DNA of 64,000 nucleotides from Streptomyces sp. NRRL F-2580 (GTDB lineage: Bacteria; Actinomycetota; Actinomycetes; Streptomycetales; Streptomycetaceae). Both the position numbers and the translations under genes were made by a program. The notes under the pieces were generated by a model. That model had not been told where the DNA came from. It was given only the letters and a program-made list of their open reading frames with translations, and ran no database searches. Each line of letters opens with the position of its first letter. The first letter of the stretch is position 1. The DNA lies in contig NZ_JOIR01000017.1 in NCBI RefSeq assembly GCF_000720115.1, positions 62,001 to 126,000 on the forward strand, read 5' to 3'. This document shows, one piece after another, positions 8,520-17,913 of the stretch.

Positions 8520-9266
8520 CTACGGGCCCTTCGCCGCCATCGCCGCGCCCACGATCCCCGCGTTGTTCTGCAGCTTCGCCGGCACGATCTCGGCCCGCAC
8601 GCCCTCGATCAGCGGCAGGAACTTCTCCGGCTTGCGGCTGACGCCGCCGCCGATGATGAAGAGGTCGGGGGAGAAGAGCATCTCCACGTGCTCCAGGTAC
8701 TTCTGCACCCGGTGCGCCCAGCGCTCCCAGGTCAGCTCGTGGTCCTCCTTGGCCTTCACCGACGCCCGCGTCTCCGCGTCGTGGCCCTTCAGCTCCAGGT
8801 GGCCGAGCTCCGTGTTCGGCACCAGCCGCCCGTCCCGGAACAGGGCGCTCCCGATGCCCGTGCCCAGCGTGAGCAGGATGACCGTGCCGTCGCGCCCCTT
8901 CCCGGCCCCGTACGCCATCTCCGCGATCCCCGCCGCGTCCGCGTCGTTGAGGACCGTGACCGGCCTGCCGTCCAGACGCCGCGAGAGCAGGTCCGCCGCC
9001 TCGACGCCGACCCACGCCTTGTCCATGTTGGCCGCCGTGCGGATGAGGCCGCCGGTGACCACCCCGGGGAAGGTGACCCCCACCGGGCCGTCCCAGCCGA
9101 AGTGGCGCACCACCTCGACGACGCAGCCGGCCACCCCGTCGGGGATGGCCGGCTGCGGTGTCAGTACTTTGTGGCGCTCTTGCGCCAGGTCGCCACGGTC
9201 CAGGTCCACGGGAGCGCCCTTGATCCCGGATCCACCGATGTCCACGCCAAAGATCTGCATGGCCAT
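8520..9266 (-). CDS. ppgK: Polyphosphate glucokinase
   Basis: A 248-residue ROK-fold kinase that phosphorylates glucose with polyphosphate or ATP in actinobacteria. The N-terminal phosphate motif is FGVDIGGSGIKGAPVDLDRG, followed by VTVLNDADAAGIAEMAYGAG with the catalytic aspartate. LLTLGTGIGSALFRDG and the sugar-binding ELGHLELKG complete the site. The C-terminal FIIGGGVSRKPEKF is also typical. Length and motif order fit PpgK rather than the longer ROK repressors. It lies 15 bases downstream of ispH on the same strand, so the two are probably co-transcribed. Confidence 0.93.
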   Translation of the reverse strand: MAMQIFGVDIGGSGIKGAPVDLDRGDLAQERHKVLTPQPAIPDGVAGCVVEVVRHFGWDGPVGVTFPGVVTGGLIRTAANMDKAWVGVEAADLLSRRLDGRPVTVLNDADAAGIAEMAYGAGKGRDGTVILLTLGTGIGSALFRDGRLVPNTELGHLELKGHDAETRASVKAKEDHELTWERWAHRVQKYLEHVEMLFSPDLFIIGGGVSRKPEKFLPLIEGVRAEIVPAKLQNNAGIVGAAMAAKGP

Positions 9267-9281
9267 ACCGTACGAAAGGAG

Positions 9282-10265
9282 TTACTTGTCGGCGACCAGT
9301 TCGGCGGCCTCGGCCCGCAGATCGCGGCGCAGTTCCTTGGGCAGCGAGAAGACGATCGACTCCTCGGCGGTTTTCACGATCTCCACGTCCGCGTAACCGC
9401 GCGCCGCCAGCCACTCCAGGACCTCCTCGACCAGGACCTCCGGCACCGAGGCGCCCGAGGTGAGGCCGACGGTGGTGACGCCCTCCAGCCAGGCCTCGTC
9501 GATCTCGCTCGCGAAGTCGACGAGGTACGCGGCGCGTGCGCCCGCGTCGAGCGCGACCTCGACCAGCCGGATGGAGTTCGAGGAGTTCTTCGAGCCGACC
9601 ACGATGACCAGGTCGGAGTCGGCGCCCATCGCCTTGACGGCGGCCTGCCGGTTCGAGGTGGCGTAGCAGATGTCGTCGCTGGGCGGCGAGACGAGCAGCG
9701 GGAACTTGGTCTTCAGCGCGTCGACCGTCTCCATCGTCTCGTCGACCGAGAGGGTGGTCTGCGACAGCCAGACGACCTTCGACTCGTCCCGCACCTCGAC
9801 CTTGGCGACGTCGTCCGGGCCGTCGACGATCGTGATGTGGTCCGGGGCCTCGCCGGAGGTGCCGATGACCTCCTCGTGGCCCTCGTGGCCGATGAGGAGG
9901 ATGTCGAAGTCCTCGTTCGCGTACCGGATGGCTTCCTTGTGCACCTTGGTGACCAGCGGGCAGGTGGCGTCGATCGTCGCGAGCTTGCCGCGCGCCGCCT
10001 CCTCGTGCACCACCGGGGCCACGCCGTGCGCGGAGAACATCACGATGGAGCCCTCGGGCACCTCCTCCGTCCGCTCGACGAAGATGGCACCCTTCTTCTC
10101 CAGCGTCTGGACGACGTACTTGTTGTGCACGATCTCGTGGCGGACGTAGACCGGCGCGCCGTACTGCTCGAGAGCCTTCTCGACAGCGATCACGGCTCGG
10201 TCGACGCCCGCGCAGTAGCCGCGCGGGGCGGCGAGCAGGACACGGCGGGAAGCGGCAGCAGTCAT
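9282..10265 (-). CDS. ispH: 4-hydroxy-3-methylbut-2-enyl diphosphate reductase
   Basis: A 327-residue IspH (LytB), the last enzyme of the MEP isoprenoid pathway, making IPP and DMAPP. The three cysteines for its iron-sulfur cluster are in [26 protein letters not shown] and [13 protein letters not shown]. Conserved histidines occur in [12 protein letters not shown] and [11 protein letters not shown]. The E-x-x motif region [15 protein letters not shown] is intact. The start is taken as ATG 10265 ([14 protein letters not shown]); ATG 10274 is possible. It supplies precursors for the cis-prenyltransferase at 46149. Confidence 0.95.
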   Translation of the reverse strand: MTAAASRRVLLAAPRGYCAGVDRAVIAVEKALEQYGAPVYVRHEIVHNKYVVQTLEKKGAIFVERTEEVPEGSIVMFSAHGVAPVVHEEAARGKLATIDATCPLVTKVHKEAIRYANEDFDILLIGHEGHEEVIGTSGEAPDHITIVDGPDDVAKVEVRDESKVVWLSQTTLSVDETMETVDALKTKFPLLVSPPSDDICYATSNRQAAVKAMGADSDLVIVVGSKNSSNSIRLVEVALDAGARAAYLVDFASEIDEAWLEGVTTVGLTSGASVPEVLVEEVLEWLAARGYADVEIVKTAEESIVFSLPKELRRDLRAEAAELVADK

Positions 10266-10360
10266 GCCCTCCATCGTACGGGGGTCCCCAGCAGGCCGTT
10301 CGTCCCCCGTCCGCCCCACACTTGATCGCAAGCGTGTTCACGGCGTCCCCCGGAGGGCCG

Positions 10361-12232
10361 ATGGTGTCGGGTACGGATCCCAGTACGGCGCCGCCGGTAC
10401 CGGAGCGGGCCCCCGGCGGACCGCTGCGGCGGAGCCTCGGATTCCGGGACCTGGTCGTCTACGGGCTGCTCTTCATCGCCCCCATGGCCCCCGTCGGGGT
10501 CTTCGGCACCCTGGACGCCAAGTCGCACGGCGCCGTCGCGCTCGTCTACCTCGCCGCGACCGTCGCGATGGCCTTCACGGCCTTCTCGTACGCCCAGATG
10601 GTGCGGGTGGCCCCGCAGGCCGGCTCGGTCTTCACCTACGCCCGCAAGGGCCTGGGCGAGGGGCCGGGGCTGATCGCCGGATGGATGGCGATGCTCGACT
10701 ACCTGCTGATCCCGGCGGTCGCGTACCTCTTCTCGGGGATCGCGATGAACGCGCTGGTGCCGGACGTCTCCCGGTGGGTGTGGACGGCCCTGGCCGTCGT
10801 GGTCACCACCCTGCTCAACCTGTGGGGCGTACGGGCGGCCGCGCGCGTGGGCTTCGCCGTGCTGGCCCTGGAGATCCTCGTCCTGCTCGTCTTCCTGGTC
10901 ACCGCGGTGACCGTGCTGGTCCAGGGCGGGGCGCGGCGGGGCTGGCTGTCCCCGCTGACCGGCGACGGCTCGCTCGGCTTCAGTACGGCCGCGGTGCTGG
11001 GCGCGGTGTCGGTGGCGGTCCTGTCCTACCTCGGCTTCGACGCCATCGCCTCCTTCGCCGAGGAGGTGACGGGGGGCTCGGAGCGGGTGGCGCGGGCGGT
11101 GCTCTTCTGCCTGGCGCTGGCGGGGCTGCTGTTCATCGCCCAGAGCTATCTGGCGGCGCTGCTCATGCCCGTCTCCGCGGCGGAGCTCGCGGCCGATCCG
11201 GGACACCAGGGCCCGGCCTTCTACAACGCGGTGGAGTCCTCGGTCGGCACCTGGCTGCACGACCTGGTGGCGGCCGGCAAGGCGATCGGGGCGGCCTTCG
11301 CGGCGCTGGCGGGGCAGGCGGCGGCCGGGCGGCTGGTGTTCGCGATGGCCCGGGAGCGGCGGCTGCCCCGGGTGCTCGCGCGGACCTCGGACGGCACCCC
11401 GCGGCTCGCCCTGCTGGTGGCGGCCGCCGTCACGCTGGTCGCCGCCGTGTGGGCGGCCCGGCGCGACGACGGGCTGGACCACCTGGTGTCCGTCGTGGAC
11501 GTCGGGGCGCTGGTGGCCTTCACGCTGCTGCACGCGTCGGTGGTGGGGTGGTTCGTGGTGAAGCGGCGGGAGGGCCCGCCGGTGTGGTGGAAGCACATGG
11601 TCATGCCGGTGCTCGGCGCGGCGGTGACCGTCGCGGTGATCGTGGAGGCCTCCTGGACGGCGCAGGTGGTGGGCGCGGTGTGGCTGGCGGTGGGCCTGGG
11701 CGTGCTCCTCGCCCAGCACGGCCGACGGGGCGGGCCGAACGGGCGGGGCGGGCCTGGCAGGCCTGGCGGACCGGGCGAGCCGGGCAGGCCAGGCAGGCCG
11801 GGCGGGCCAGGCGAGCCGGGCAGGCCAGGCAGGCCGGGCGAGCCGGGCAGGCCAGGCAGGCCAGGCGAGCCGGGCAGGCCGGGCGAGCCGGGCAGGCCAG
11901 GCAGGCCAGGCGGACCGGGCGGGCCGGGCAGGCCAGGCAAGCCAGGCGGACCAGGCGAGCCGGGCAGGCCAGGCAGGCCGGGCGAGCCGGGCAGGCCGGG
12001 CGAGCCAGGCGAGCCGGGCAGGCCGGGCGAGCCAGGCGAGCCGGGCAGGCCAGGCAGGCCAGGCGAGCCGGGCAGGCCAGGCAGGCCAGGCGAGCCGGGC
12101 AGGCCAGGCAGGCCAGGCGAGCCGGGCAGGCCGGGCGAGCCGGGCAGGCCAGGCGGACCGGGCGGGGCGGGCAGGCCAGGCAGGCCGGGAGGGGCGAACG
12201 GACCGGGTGGGCCGGACGGGCCGGGCACCTAA
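10361..12232 (+). CDS. APC amino acid permease with collagen-like C-terminal tail
   Basis: A 623-residue protein. Residues 1-450 form a standard APC-superfamily permease with about 12 membrane segments ([20 protein letters not shown], later [18 protein letters not shown], the conserved APC motif). Residues about 463-612 are roughly 50 uninterrupted Gly-X-Pro triplets, X being mostly Arg, Glu or Gly. Substrate unknown; the transporter core resembles basic or neutral amino acid permeases. The start is ATG 10361 after GGAGGG. The tail should face the cytoplasm if the 12-segment topology holds, which is odd for a collagen-like sequence. Divergent from ispH. Confidence 0.88.
   Translation: MVSGTDPSTAPPVPERAPGGPLRRSLGFRDLVVYGLLFIAPMAPVGVFGTLDAKSHGAVALVYLAATVAMAFTAFSYAQMVRVAPQAGSVFTYARKGLGEGPGLIAGWMAMLDYLLIPAVAYLFSGIAMNALVPDVSRWVWTALAVVVTTLLNLWGVRAAARVGFAVLALEILVLLVFLVTAVTVLVQGGARRGWLSPLTGDGSLGFSTAAVLGAVSVAVLSYLGFDAIASFAEEVTGGSERVARAVLFCLALAGLLFIAQSYLAALLMPVSAAELAADPGHQGPAFYNAVESSVGTWLHDLVAAGKAIGAAFAALAGQAAAGRLVFAMARERRLPRVLARTSDGTPRLALLVAAAVTLVAAVWAARRDDGLDHLVSVVDVGALVAFTLLHASVVGWFVVKRREGPPVWWKHMVMPVLGAAVTVAVIVEASWTAQVVGAVWLAVGLGVLLAQHGRRGGPNGRGGPGRPGGPGEPGRPGRPGGPGEPGRPGRPGEPGRPGRPGEPGRPGEPGRPGRPGGPGGPGRPGKPGGPGEPGRPGRPGEPGRPGEPGEPGRPGEPGEPGRPGRPGEPGRPGRPGEPGRPGRPGEPGRPGEPGRPGGPGGAGRPGRPGGANGPGGPDGPGT
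11747..12196. repeat. 450-bp minisatellite coding the collagen-like tail
   Basis: Nine-base units of the type GGCAGGCCA, GGCGAGCCG and GGCAGGCCG are repeated about 50 times without frame interruption. Each unit encodes Gly-Arg-Pro or Gly-Glu-Pro. Several reading frames are open across it on both strands, but only the permease frame has a gene around it. Confidence 0.95.
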
Positions 12233-12268
12233 CGCGCACCCGGACGTACCCGTCTCACCGGGCGCTCA

Positions 12269-12474
12269 CGCGCACCCGGCGGCTCAAACACGCTTGGCCC
12301 TTCGCGCACCCGGCGCACCGGCACGCCCGGCGCTTGCGCGCACCCGAGGCCCCGCTCGGATCTTGTAGGCCGAGCCCACGCTGTCCGGTGCCATGCATCG
12401 CGGGCCGGGGGGCACCCGGCCCGCACCCGGCGGACCCGGCACGCCCGGCGCCTTGCGCGCACCCGGCGGCTCAA
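12269..12474. repeat. Low-complexity spacer with repeated CGCGCACCCGGCGGCTCAA
   Basis: The 354-base gap 12233-12586 holds no gene. Two exact 19-bp copies of CGCGCACCCGGCGGCTCAA lie at 12269-12287 and 12456-12474, with several partial copies between them. A decayed copy of the MITE seen at 40922 lies in the middle. Confidence 0.75.
12358..12402. mobile_element. Relic of the MITE found at 40922-41089
   Basis: The text GGATCTTG..GG...AGCCC.CG..GTC.GG.GCC.TGCATCGC aligns base for base with the left part of the element at 40922 (from about 40937). Only this internal left portion remains; no right terminal repeat is visible. It looks like an old, truncated insertion. Confidence 0.55.
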
Positions 12475-12586
12475 GCGCACTCGGTGCCCCAAGGGCACCC
12501 GGCGGGCCGGGGATTCCGCGGCTCCGGGGCCCGACACCCGACCCGGGGCCTGAGACGCTGTCAGCGGCGCCCGTTAGCCTGCGTGC

Positions 12587-13801
12587 ATGGGTCTGAATAC
12601 GTCGGCCGAGGCGCCGCTGCCGGTAGGCCAGGTGTCGCGGCTCATCGGGGGCTGGATCGAGCGGCTCGGTCAGGTGTGGGTGGAGGGGCAGATCACGCAG
12701 CTCTCGCGGCGGCCGGGGGCGGGGGTGGTCTTCCTGACGCTGCGCGACCCCTCGCACGACATCTCGGTCAGCGTGACCTGCTTCCGCCAGGTCTTCGACG
12801 AGGTCGCGGACGTGGTCTCGGAGGGTGCGCGGGTCGTCCTGCTGGCCAAGCCCGAGTGGTACGCCCCGCGCGGGCAGCTGTCCCTGCGGGCCACGGAGAT
12901 ACGGCCCGTCGGCATCGGGGAGCTCCTCGCCCGCCTGGAGCGGCTCAAGCGGTCGCTGGCCTCCGAGGGGCTCTTCGCGCTGGAGCGCAAGAAGCCGCTG
13001 CCCTTCCTGCCGCAGCTGATCGGGCTGGTGGTCGGCCGCGCCTCAGCCGCCGAGCGCGACGTACTGGAGAACGCCCGCCGCCGATGGCCCGCCGTCCGCT
13101 TCGAAGTGCGGAACGTGGCCGTCCAGGGCGTCCACGCGGTGCCGCAGGTGGTCCGGGCGGTCAAGGAGCTCGACGCCCTGGACGAGGTCGACGTGATCAT
13201 CGTGGCGCGCGGCGGCGGCAGCGTGGAGGACCTGCTGCCCTTCTCCGACGAAGAGGTCGTGCGCGCCGTCGCGGCGGCCCGCACGCCCGTGGTCTCGGCG
13301 ATCGGCCACGAGCCGGACTCCCCGCTGCTGGACCTGGTCGCGGACGTTCGGGCCTCCACGCCCACGGACGCGGCGAAGAAGGTGGTCCCGGACGTGGGCG
13401 AGGAGCTGGAGCGCGTACGCCAGCTGCAGGCCCGGGGGCTGCGCGCGGTGACCGGGCTGCTCGACCGGGAGGAGCGGGGGCTCGCGCACGCCCTCGCCCG
13501 GCCGGTCTTCGTCCACCCGCAGCGGATGGTGGAGATCCGGGAGGACGAGCTGGACGCGCTGCTGGCGCGCGGCCGGCGCACGCTCGGGCACCTGCTGGAC
13601 CGGGCCGACTCTGAGCTCGCCCACACCCTCGCCCGGGTGGTGGCGCTGTCCCCGGCCGCGACCCTGGAGCGCGGGTACGCCGTACTGCAGCGGGCCGACG
13701 GCCATGTGGTGCGTTCGCCGCAGGAGCTCGCGGCGGACGAGGTGCTGCGCGCACGGGTGGCGGAGGGCACCTTCTCCGTACGGGTCGCCCCGGCCGAGTA
13801 A
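12587..13801 (+). CDS. xseA: Exodeoxyribonuclease VII large subunit
   Basis: A 404-residue XseA. The N-terminal OB domain ([20 protein letters not shown], then [20 protein letters not shown]) binds single-stranded DNA. The catalytic region contains [40 protein letters not shown] and [21 protein letters not shown] long helical C-terminus follows. With XseB it degrades single-stranded DNA from both ends. The gene's end, including its stop, is tandemly duplicated (13775-13828). The small subunit gene follows 110 bases downstream, the usual order. Confidence 0.96.
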   Translation: MGLNTSAEAPLPVGQVSRLIGGWIERLGQVWVEGQITQLSRRPGAGVVFLTLRDPSHDISVSVTCFRQVFDEVADVVSEGARVVLLAKPEWYAPRGQLSLRATEIRPVGIGELLARLERLKRSLASEGLFALERKKPLPFLPQLIGLVVGRASAAERDVLENARRRWPAVRFEVRNVAVQGVHAVPQVVRAVKELDALDEVDVIIVARGGGSVEDLLPFSDEEVVRAVAAARTPVVSAIGHEPDSPLLDLVADVRASTPTDAAKKVVPDVGEELERVRQLQARGLRAVTGLLDREERGLAHALARPVFVHPQRMVEIREDELDALLARGRRTLGHLLDRADSELAHTLARVVALSPAATLERGYAVLQRADGHVVRSPQELAADEVLRARVAEGTFSVRVAPAE

Positions 13802-13828
13802 TCCGTACGGGTCGCCCCGGCCGAGTAA
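13775..13828. repeat. 27-bp tandem duplication of the xseA end
   Basis: The last 27 bases of xseA, including the TAA, are repeated exactly and immediately (13775-13801 and 13802-13828). The second copy is silent because the first stop precedes it. Confidence 0.95.
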
Positions 13829-13911
13829 GGGGCGGCGGGCAGCGGCACCCGGAAACACGACACACGGCCGCAACCAACTGGTTGCACTACACACATAGGG
13901 TGGAAAAGGGA

Positions 13912-14130
13912 ATGACAGAGGCCGAGACCGCGCTGGGATACGAGCAGGCCCGCGACGAGCTCATCGAGGTCGTCCGCAAGCTGGAGGCGGGAGGGACCTC
14001 GCTCGAGGACTCGCTGGCTCTCTGGGAGCGCGGCGAGGAGCTGGCGAAGGTCTGCCGGCACTGGCTGGAGGGCGCCCGGGCCCGGCTGGACTCGGCGCTG
14101 GCGGCGCGCGAGCCGGCCGAGGAGGAGTGA
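13912..14130 (+). CDS. xseB: Exodeoxyribonuclease VII small subunit
   Basis: A 72-residue Xse[21 protein letters not shown], then [20 protein letters not shown], two helices that form the coiled assembly surface for XseA. It ends in an acidic tail. ATG 13912 follows GGAAAAGGG and gives the usual length of 70-85 residues; the upstream in-frame ATG at 13882 has no ribosome site. Confidence 0.93.
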   Translation: MTEAETALGYEQARDELIEVVRKLEAGGTSLEDSLALWERGEELAKVCRHWLEGARARLDSALAAREPAEEE

Positions 14131-14227
14131 TCCGGATCACCCTCAGGGTGATTTAGTTGAAAATTCATCTACTTGGGCCGTAGAGTCAGGGACATCGCTT
14201 CACCTCCGTATGGAAGAAGGCTTTCCG

Positions 14228-14818
14228 ATGTCTCTCGTTCTTGACTCCGCCGCGCAGGACCTGCTGTTCCGCGAGGCCCGCACGGCCAACTCGTTCTCGG
14301 ACGAGCCGGTCACCGAGGAGCAGGTCCAGGCGATCTACGACCTGGTGAAGTTCGGCCCCACCGCGTTCAACCAGACGCCGCTGCGCATCACGCTGGTCCG
14401 CTCCCCCGAGGCCCGCGAGCGCCTCGTGAAGCACATGGCCGAGGGCAACGCGGCGAAGACCGCCACCGCGCCGCTGGTCGCGATCCTCTCCGCGGACAAC
14501 GAGTTCCACGAGGAGCTCCCGCAGCTGCTGCCGCACTTCCCGCAGGCCAAGGACCTCTTCTTCGCCGAGCGCCCGGTCCGCGAGCAGTCCGCGCTACTGA
14601 ACGCCGCCCTGCAGGCCGCGTACTTCATCGTCGGCGTCCGCGCCGCCGGTCTGGCCGCGGGCCCGATGACCGGCGCCGACTTCGCCGGCATCCAGAAGGA
14701 GTTCCTGGACGCCGACCACACCCCGCTGATGGTCGTCAACATCGGCAAGCCGGGCGAGGACGCCGGGTTCCCGCGCTCCCCGCGCCTGTCGTTCGACGAG
14801 GTCGTCACCACCGTCTGA
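14228..14818 (+). CDS. Malonic semialdehyde reductase / nitroreductase family
   Basis: A 196-residue flavin-dependent nitroreductase-fold enzyme of the RutE type. REARTANSFSDEPVTEEQVQ and LVKFGPTAFNQTPLRITLVR are the N-terminal FMN-binding motifs. AAYFIVGVRAAGLAAGPMTG and the C-terminal GKPGEDAGFPRSPRLSFDEV are also conserved. It probably uses NAD(P)H and FMN to reduce a semialdehyde or nitro compound. ATG 14228 is chosen as the conserved start. An imperfect dyad around GTTGAAAATTCATC (from 14156) sits in the promoter region. A 32-bp perfect palindrome terminates it. Confidence 0.85.
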   Translation: MSLVLDSAAQDLLFREARTANSFSDEPVTEEQVQAIYDLVKFGPTAFNQTPLRITLVRSPEARERLVKHMAEGNAAKTATAPLVAILSADNEFHEELPQLLPHFPQAKDLFFAERPVREQSALLNAALQAAYFIVGVRAAGLAAGPMTGADFAGIQKEFLDADHTPLMVVNIGKPGEDAGFPRSPRLSFDEVVTTV

Positions 14819-14842
14819 CACGGCCGTAGCCGTAGTACGCGA

Positions 14843-14874
14843 GAAGGGCCGTGCCCCCGGGGGCACGGCCCTTC
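14843..14874. terminator. 32-bp perfect palindrome after the reductase
   Basis: GAAGGGCCGTGCCCCC is followed immediately by its exact complement. It can terminate from either side. Confidence 0.85.
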
Positions 14875-14884
14875 AGCTGCGCCG

Positions 14885-15165
14885 CCCGGCCGGGACTCCG
14901 CCCCGCACCCCGCGCCTCAAACGCCGGCGGGGCTGAATTGTGCGGCGGGGCCGGATGGTGGGCGGAGGCCGGAGTAGCGCGGCGCAGCTGGACGGCGCGG
15001 CCCAAAGACCGGGGCTCCGCCCCGCACCCCGCTCCTCAAACGCCGGAGGGGCTGGTTTGTGCGGCGGAGGCCGGATTGTGCGGCGCAGCTAGAGGGTGCG
15101 GCGCAAAGATCGGGGCTCCGCCCCGGACACCGCGCCTCAAACGCCGGCGGGGCTGAATTTGCGCG
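14885..15165. repeat. Three copies of a Streptomyces GC-rich intergenic repeat
   Basis: The 671-base gap 14819-15489 holds no gene. The motif CTCCGCCCC...CCTCAAACGCCGG.GGGGCTG occurs with its 3' core at 14914, 15033 and 15134, about 100-120 bases apart, each followed by a TTGTGCGGCGG-like tail. Related copies lie at 54076 (direct) and 49015 (inverted). I recall this sequence as widespread between Streptomyces genes. Confidence 0.85.
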
Positions 15166-15320
15166 GCGAGGCCGAGGGATCGGGGCAGCCGGGCCGGTTG
15201 GGACGGGGGCGGGTGTGTGCCGGGGTGATCCCCGCAGGGTGCCGAACACAACGAGGCTGCGCTCTCCGACCCCTCGACACGTTCGGCGCCCGAGGAGACG
15301 CCCCGGCGCGCGCCCGCCCC
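15096..15320. repeat. 225-bp repeat, copy 1
   Basis: Identical in length to 54038-54262, with four base differences by eye. It contains the GC-rich core above, then CGGGGTGATCCCCG, then a long imperfect hairpin (GCCGAAC...CGAGG paired with CCTCG...GTTCGGC). Beyond 15320 a gene-free stretch contains a 19-bp tandem (GCCGAAACCGGCGGCACGG, twice, near 15437). Confidence 0.9.
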
Positions 15321-15489
15321 CGGCACAACCGGCCCCCACCCCACCCCGCCCAAGCGGCGCAGCCAACCCGCACAACCGCCCCCGTCCCCCGTACCGGCAT
15401 TTCCGCCCCGCCGGCGATTGAGGCGCGGGGCACGGCGCCGAAACCGGCGGCACGGGCCGAAACCGGCGGCACGGGCCGAGAGCGGCGGG

Positions 15490-16035
15490 CTAGGCGCCCT
15501 GTTTGAACTCCAGGGTCGCCGCCATCGCGCCCAGCTGTTCGAAGGAGGCCGTTCCCGTCACCACCGTGACGTGGCCCTGCTCCCGGCGGACGAGCGCGTC
15601 GTACTTCTCGCCGTCCCAGCGCTCCCAGGCCGTGTCGCCGACCTGCTGCGTCTGGCCGGTGGCCGTCGCCCTCTGGGTGACCCGGGCCAGGTACTTGGGC
15701 GAGGTGTCCGTGGACTGCTCCACCGCCACGTACTGCTTCTCCGGGTCGAGGAAGCCCAGGTGCCAGGCGTTGGCGTTCTTGCGCTCGTACGTCACCGACG
15801 TCGCCCGCCACTGCTCCGGGAGCCCCACGGGGGCCGCCACCGGATACGGGGCCGCGCGCCGGGCCGTGATCGTCTCCACCCGGTAGTCGACCGCGTGCGT
15901 CGGATCGGCCTCGTCGTCATGGGGGACGAAGAGGTAGATCCCGGCGACGACGACGCCGATCACGCTCAGCGACCGGACCATGTCCCAGACCGTCTGCTTG
16001 CCTTTCATACCTGCCACGGCACCATCGTCCCGCAT
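15490..16035 (-). CDS. DUF4245 domain protein, membrane-anchored
   Basis: A 181-residue protein with one N-terminal membrane helix ([20 protein letters not shown], then [20 protein letters not shown]) and an extracytoplasmic domain. The domain ends with [20 protein letters not shown]. The FVPHD-type junction after the helix is what I associate with DUF4245. This family commonly precedes glpX in Streptomyces, as here, in divergent orientation. ATG 16035 is chosen; ATG 16008 is equally possible. Function unknown. Confidence 0.8.
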   Translation of the reverse strand: MRDDGAVAGMKGKQTVWDMVRSLSVIGVVVAGIYLFVPHDDEADPTHAVDYRVETITARRAAPYPVAAPVGLPEQWRATSVTYERKNANAWHLGFLDPEKQYVAVEQSTDTSPKYLARVTQRATATGQTQQVGDTAWERWDGEKYDALVRREQGHVTVVTGTASFEQLGAMAATLEFKQGA

Positions 16036-16246
16036 CGCGAGGGGGCGATCACCGCCGGGGTCGCGCGGGCGCGCCGGACGGCGGACGCTTGAGGTTCCAC
16101 CCGGGACCCGCAAGATGTCCGCTCAGGCCAAAGGCCTGACCGATATTCCGCTCATACGTGACCCGCCCTGCTCAATATGTCGACGTACCGATAGAGTTCC
16201 AGCACCCTCCCTTCCCGGCCGTCGCCGTACAGAAAGGTGCGCTCCG

Positions 16247-17278
16247 ATGACCGAGCACAACCTGCCGCCCCAGCTCGAAGTCTCTCCGGAGGCCCCCGAC
16301 CGCAACCTCGCCCTGGAACTCGTCCGGGTCACCGAGGCCGCCGCCATGGCCGCGGGCCGGTGGGTCGGGCGCGGCGACAAGCTCGGCGCCGACGGCGCCG
16401 CGGTCAACGCGATGCGGACCCTGATCTCCACCGTCTCGATGAACGGCGTCGTCGTCATCGGCGAGGGCGAGAAGGACGAAGCCCCGATGCTCTTCAACGG
16501 CGAGCGCGTCGGCGACGGCACCGGTGCCGAGGTCGACATCGCCGTGGACCCGATCGACGGCACCACCCTGAACGCCAAGGGCATGCCGAACGCCATCGCG
16601 GTGCTCGCCGCCGCCGACCGCGGCACCATGTTCGACCCGTCCGCGGTCTTCTACATGGAGAAGCTGGTCGCCGGCCCCGAGGCCGCCGATTTCGTCGACA
16701 TCAACGCCCCCGTCTCGGTGAACATCCGCCGCGTCGCCAAGGCCAAGAACATGGCCGTCGAGGACGTCACCGTCATCATCCTGGACCGCCCCCGCCACGA
16801 GGGCATCGTCAAGGAGATCCGCGAGACGGGCGCCCGGATCAAGTTCATCTCGGACGGCGACGTCGCGGGCTCGGTCATGGCGGTGCGCGAGGGCACCGGC
16901 GTGGACCTGCTCCTCGGCATCGGCGGCACCCCCGAGGGCATCATCTCGGCCTGCGCCATCAAGTGCCTCGGCGGCACCATCCAGGGCAAGCTGTGGCCGA
17001 AGGACGAGGCCGAGCGCCAGAAGGCCCTCGACGCGGGCCACGACCTGGACCGGGTCCTGCACACCAACGACCTGGTCTCCGGCGACAACGTCTTCTTCGT
17101 CGCCACCGGCATCACCGACGGCGAGCTGCTGCGCGGCGTCCACTACCGCTCGGAGACCGCGACGACGTCCTCGCTGGTCATGCGCTCGAAGTCGGGCACG
17201 ATCCGGCAGATCGACTCCACGCACCGGCTGTCGAAGCTGCGCGCGTACAGCGCGATCGACTTCGACCGCGCGCAGTAG
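16247..17278 (+). CDS. glpX: Class II fructose-1,6-bisphosphatase
   Basis: A 343-residue GlpX, the gluconeogenic FBPase of actinobacteria. The metal-binding motifs [20 protein letters not shown] and [20 protein letters not shown] (DPxDGT) are intact, as are [20 protein letters not shown] and [23 protein letters not shown] 16247 follows AGAAAGGTG. It converts fructose 1,6-bisphosphate to fructose 6-phosphate. An 18-bp hairpin closes the transcript. Confidence 0.96.
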   Translation: MTEHNLPPQLEVSPEAPDRNLALELVRVTEAAAMAAGRWVGRGDKLGADGAAVNAMRTLISTVSMNGVVVIGEGEKDEAPMLFNGERVGDGTGAEVDIAVDPIDGTTLNAKGMPNAIAVLAAADRGTMFDPSAVFYMEKLVAGPEAADFVDINAPVSVNIRRVAKAKNMAVEDVTVIILDRPRHEGIVKEIRETGARIKFISDGDVAGSVMAVREGTGVDLLLGIGGTPEGIISACAIKCLGGTIQGKLWPKDEAERQKALDAGHDLDRVLHTNDLVSGDNVFFVATGITDGELLRGVHYRSETATTSSLVMRSKSGTIRQIDSTHRLSKLRAYSAIDFDRAQ

Positions 17279-17321
17279 GAGAGCAGTACGACAGCAGTAG
17301 GACACCAGCGCGCGTCCACAT

Positions 17322-17364
17322 CGAGAGGGGCGGTCACCGTGTGCGGCGGTGACCGCCCCTCTCG
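17322..17364. terminator. glpX terminator
   Basis: A perfect 18-bp stem (CGAGAGGGGCGGTCACCG with its complement) and a 7-base loop, lying between convergent glpX and the WhiB-like gene. Confidence 0.9.
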
Positions 17365-17409
17365 CTGTGCCCGAGCGGCTCGTACGGGGGCCGCGCGCGC
17401 CCCGGGCTC

Positions 17410-17778
17410 CTAGCCCGCGGCCGCGACGGGCCCGGCCGCCGGGGCCTGGCGCAGCTCGGCCGACCTGCGGCGCATGCGGGCCAGGACCACCCGGCGCTCG
17501 GCGGCGGTGAGGCCGCCCCAGACCCCGTACGGCTCGGGCTGGAGGAGTGCGTGCTCCCGGCAGGCGACCATGACCGGGCAGCGGGCACAGACGCGTTTGG
17601 CGGCCTCCTCGCGGGAGAGCCGGGCGGCCGTGGGCTCCTTGGAGGGCGCGAAGAACAGTCCCGCCTCGTCCCGGCGGCACACCGCCTCCGCGTGCCATGG
17701 GCCGTCCTCAGCCCTCGCCGGCACCCGCGGCTTCGGCACGGCGGCAACCTTCAGGGACTGATGCGGCGGATGCGGCAC
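17410..17778 (-). CDS. WhiB-like iron-sulfur regulator
   Basis: A 122-residue Wbl protein. The four cluster-binding cysteines are at AVCRRDEAGLFF and in RVCARCPVMVACREHALLQP (C-x2-C-x5-C). PYGVWGGLTAAERR is the family's glycine-tryptophan turn, followed by a basic tail that contacts DNA. The GTG start follows AGGAG. Wbl proteins act with sigma factors in development and redox sensing. The position beside glpX matches my recollection of wblI in S. coelicolor, but I do not assign the name firmly. Confidence 0.92.
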   Translation of the reverse strand: MPHPPHQSLKVAAVPKPRVPARAEDGPWHAEAVCRRDEAGLFFAPSKEPTAARLSREEAAKRVCARCPVMVACREHALLQPEPYGVWGGLTAAERRVVLARMRRRSAELRQAPAAGPVAAAG

Positions 17779-17913
17779 GGTCTACTCCTGACGACGGGTA
17801 CGCGAGCGAGAGACGATGCACCTGTCCCTACCCGCTGCACGCGCCCCTATGCACCGGGTGCCACCGGGCGCCGGGGGTTCGTCCGAAACGCGCCCCTCGG
17901 CCGTGAGCGGCTT

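Noticed and set aside
7872..10325. Very long plus-strand open frame across ppgK and ispH
   Set aside because: It is antisense to two confidently identified genes; long false frames are normal at this GC content.
11221..12228. Minus-strand open frame with Gly-Leu-Pro and Gly-Ser-Pro triplets opposite the permease tail
   Set aside because: It is the mirror of the 9-bp repeat on the other strand, has no promoter or ribosome site, and runs through permease coding sequence.
14893..15155. Considered as a CRISPR array because of regularly spaced repeats
   Set aside because: Repeats are imperfect, spacings are about 100-120 bases with similar spacer text, and no cas genes are present.
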